This document shows positions 38,864 to 40,097 of a stretch of 40,097 nucleotides of DNA, piece after piece. Source of the DNA: a virus; IMG/VR virus record IMGVR_UViG_3300023500_000011, positions 1-40,097 of that record. One strand, 5' to 3'. Made by a program: the position numbers and the translations under genes. Below the pieces are notes generated by a model that worked only from the letters and a program-made list of their open reading frames with translations, had not been told where the DNA came from and searched no databases. Positions within the stretch are counted from its first letter, which is position 1. Every line of letters begins with the position of its first letter.

Positions 38864-39339
38864 TGAGCTTGCACACTTATACAAAAGCGTTAAACCATAA
38901 AACAATACATAACATGATTCTAAATGACCCCACTTTTAAATCAAATATAAAAACTATAAAAACAGAATTGCCTGACAAAATAGAAATTGAGTTTCATAGC
39001 CCTTTAACGGGAAGTGAGGCGCTAAGGCTTTCAACAACAGTCAGCTCGTTAATTCAAGCAGACCCTGATGTGCTAATTGATTCAAACTTAGAAAAGATTA
39101 CTAAGTTTTCAGAAAAGTTAGTTAGAGACTACGCAAAAAAGAATTTAAAAAGGGCGTATACAACCACACAGGTTAAAAAAATAACGGCTGATTTAGCTGA
39201 AGTGACGGCGCTGTTGAACGGGAAAGCTCTGCCTACAGTTTTAGAAGTTCTAGCACAATTTACCCCTACGGCTGAAATAACTTCTGAAGATATTTCTGAA
39301 TTCACAGCGGACATCGTAGAATTCTTAGGTACGTTATAA
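38863..39339 (+). CDS. Hypothetical structural-region protein
   Basis: 158 aa, helical with Lys/Thr/Leu-rich segments and no cysteine. The start overlaps the preceding stop (TAATG) and its stop overlaps the next start. No family recognised; association with the neighbouring fibre-like gene is only by position. Confidence 0.45.
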   Translation: MSLHTYTKALNHKTIHNMILNDPTFKSNIKTIKTELPDKIEIEFHSPLTGSEALRLSTTVSSLIQADPDVLIDSNLEKITKFSEKLVRDYAKKNLKRAYTTTQVKKITADLAEVTALLNGKALPTVLEVLAQFTPTAEITSEDISEFTADIVEFLGTL

Positions 39340-39830
39340 TGAAGATAAAAATATACCAAACCTATACTAAGAATAAATTCCCTTTCAATTTATTCGCAGT
39401 ACTAATAAAGATTTTTCAAAAAACTAATTATTCGCACTATGCTTTATCTTATGAATCTGAGACGGGTAGAACAGAATTTTTTGAGTCTACTTTTGCGGGC
39501 GGGGTAAAAAGAATTAGGGAAGATAAATTTCATCAGCATAATGAGCTTAAGAAAGAATTTATAATTGAAATAGCTGCGGAAAGAAAAGACTTCTTGGTAT
39601 TTGTTCAAGCTTATGAAGGTAATTCCTACGGCGCTTTTCAAATCCTAGGCCTAGCCGCAAAGATTCTACATATCGTAAAAAATAACCCTCTAGGGAAAGG
39701 GGCCAAAAGAATAATATGCAATGAGCTCATAATACTTTTCCTCAATTGGTTTAACTTAACTGCTATAAAAGACACTGACAAGCTTGACTTAAACGACACG
39801 AATGAAATTCTGTTAAAGGTAGCATTATGA
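39339..39830 (+). CDS. Permuted papain-fold (NlpC/P60 YiiX-like) protein
   Basis: 163 aa. The order His before Cys marks circularly permuted NlpC/P60 or LRAT-like enzymes: NYSHYALSYES with His33, TEFFESTFAGGVKR, YEGNSYGAFQILGL, then KRIICNELII with Cys127. It may be a thiol peptidase, amidase or acyltransferase. Here in the head-tail gene set it could be virion-borne, acting on the envelope at entry, or be a second lysis aid. Catalysis is inferred from the His/Cys pair. Confidence 0.6.
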   Translation: MKIKIYQTYTKNKFPFNLFAVLIKIFQKTNYSHYALSYESETGRTEFFESTFAGGVKRIREDKFHQHNELKKEFIIEIAAERKDFLVFVQAYEGNSYGAFQILGLAAKILHIVKNNPLGKGAKRIICNELIILFLNWFNLTAIKDTDKLDLNDTNEILLKVAL

Positions 39831-40051
39831 ACCCCGCTGTGCTAATAACAATTGTGGGCTCGTTCTTAACTGTTATGCTGGGCATTAACGCCTTCTTTTT
39901 AAGAGGTATCTATTCCGATATAAACGACGTTAAAATAAACATGGCAACAATAATCGCGAATTCTAAGAACAAGGAAAAGAGACTTGACGACTTGGAAGGA
40001 AATCAAAAAGAAATTTTCCATAGGCTTCAAGAGCTGGAGAAACAAGTATGA
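39827..40051 (+). CDS. Membrane-anchored coiled-coil protein (74 aa)
   Basis: MNPAVLITIVGSFLTVMLGI gives one N-terminal transmembrane helix. The rest (about 45-74) is a Glu/Lys/Leu coiled coil ending in LEKQV. It starts four bases inside the papain-fold gene and overlaps the connector gene by four bases. Topology suits a small inner-membrane protein such as a holin partner or inner-spanin-like factor, but it is far from the endolysin. Its end is duplicated at 1-81. Confidence 0.55.
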   Translation: MNPAVLITIVGSFLTVMLGINAFFLRGIYSDINDVKINMATIIANSKNKEKRLDDLEGNQKEIFHRLQELEKQV

Positions 40052-40097
40052 GCTACGCAACAAAAGACGAAGTAAAAACGATGTTCAGGGATTTCGC
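39971..40097. repeat. Terminal direct repeat, right copy
   Basis: Identical to 1-127. Bases 40048-40097 are the first 50 bases of the connector gene, which is complete at 78-539. Joining the copies restores an unbroken reading of all genes across the junction. Confidence 0.95.

Noticed and set aside
1-40097. CRISPR array, diversity-generating retroelement, insertion sequence or tRNA gene
   Set aside because: No regularly spaced repeats, reverse transcriptase, transposase or cloverleaf was seen by eye; a dedicated tRNA scan was not possible.

Overview
The window is a complete tailed-phage genome (Caudoviricetes, siphovirus-like layout), not a piece of bacterial chromosome. The first 127 bases (1-127) recur exactly as the last 127 (39971-40097), so the molecule closes to a circle, or is circularly permuted, with a unique length of 39970 bp. 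Nearly every base is coding. Genes commonly overlap by ATGA or TAATG, and the base composition is AT-rich. No integrase, transposase, excisionase or CI-like repressor was recognised, so a lytic life is likely. The host cannot be named. A lipoprotein beside the endolysin hints at a Gram-negative host.

There are two transcription blocks. The late block runs on the + strand from about 29.2 kb through the circle junction to 14.3 kb. It holds a VRR-NUC nuclease, terminase small and large subunits, and a Mu-like head module. The head module has a DUF935-type portal carrying a MuF-like C-terminus, a Mu I-like protease with a nested scaffold start, a decoration-like protein and a Mu T-like major capsid. 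Accessory virion proteins, connector and tail-completion genes, tail tube, tail chaperone, tape measure, tail tip and fibre follow. A lysis group ends the block: Amidase_3-like endolysin, two small proteins and an overlapping lipoprotein. A single minus-strand ribbon-helix-helix-like gene interrupts the tail genes at 2.75-2.97 kb.

The early block runs on the - strand from about 28.6 kb down to 14.3 kb. It starts with a primase/helicase-like ATPase, a GHKL-type ATPase with an unusual motif order, small zinc-ribbon proteins, a SNF2 helicase, a DUF2800 nuclease and a DUF2815 ssDNA-binding protein. A nucleotide-pool cassette follows: two all-alpha NTP pyrophosphohydrolases, a thymidylate-synthase-fold enzyme carrying the Asp that marks dCMP specificity, and a family A DNA polymerase. 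Small coupled genes and an HU protein end the block. Several hairpins and promoter-like sites divide it into sub-operons.

Between the blocks, 28559-29247 is a 689-base noncoding island with two long imperfect hairpins, a 15-bp dyad and a 16-bp palindrome. It is the best candidate for an origin, packaging site or control region. The most interesting leads are the probable dCMP-modifying enzyme with its dNTP hydrolases, the apparently circularly permuted GHKL ATPase, the structured island, and several very small coupled genes (22-55 codons).
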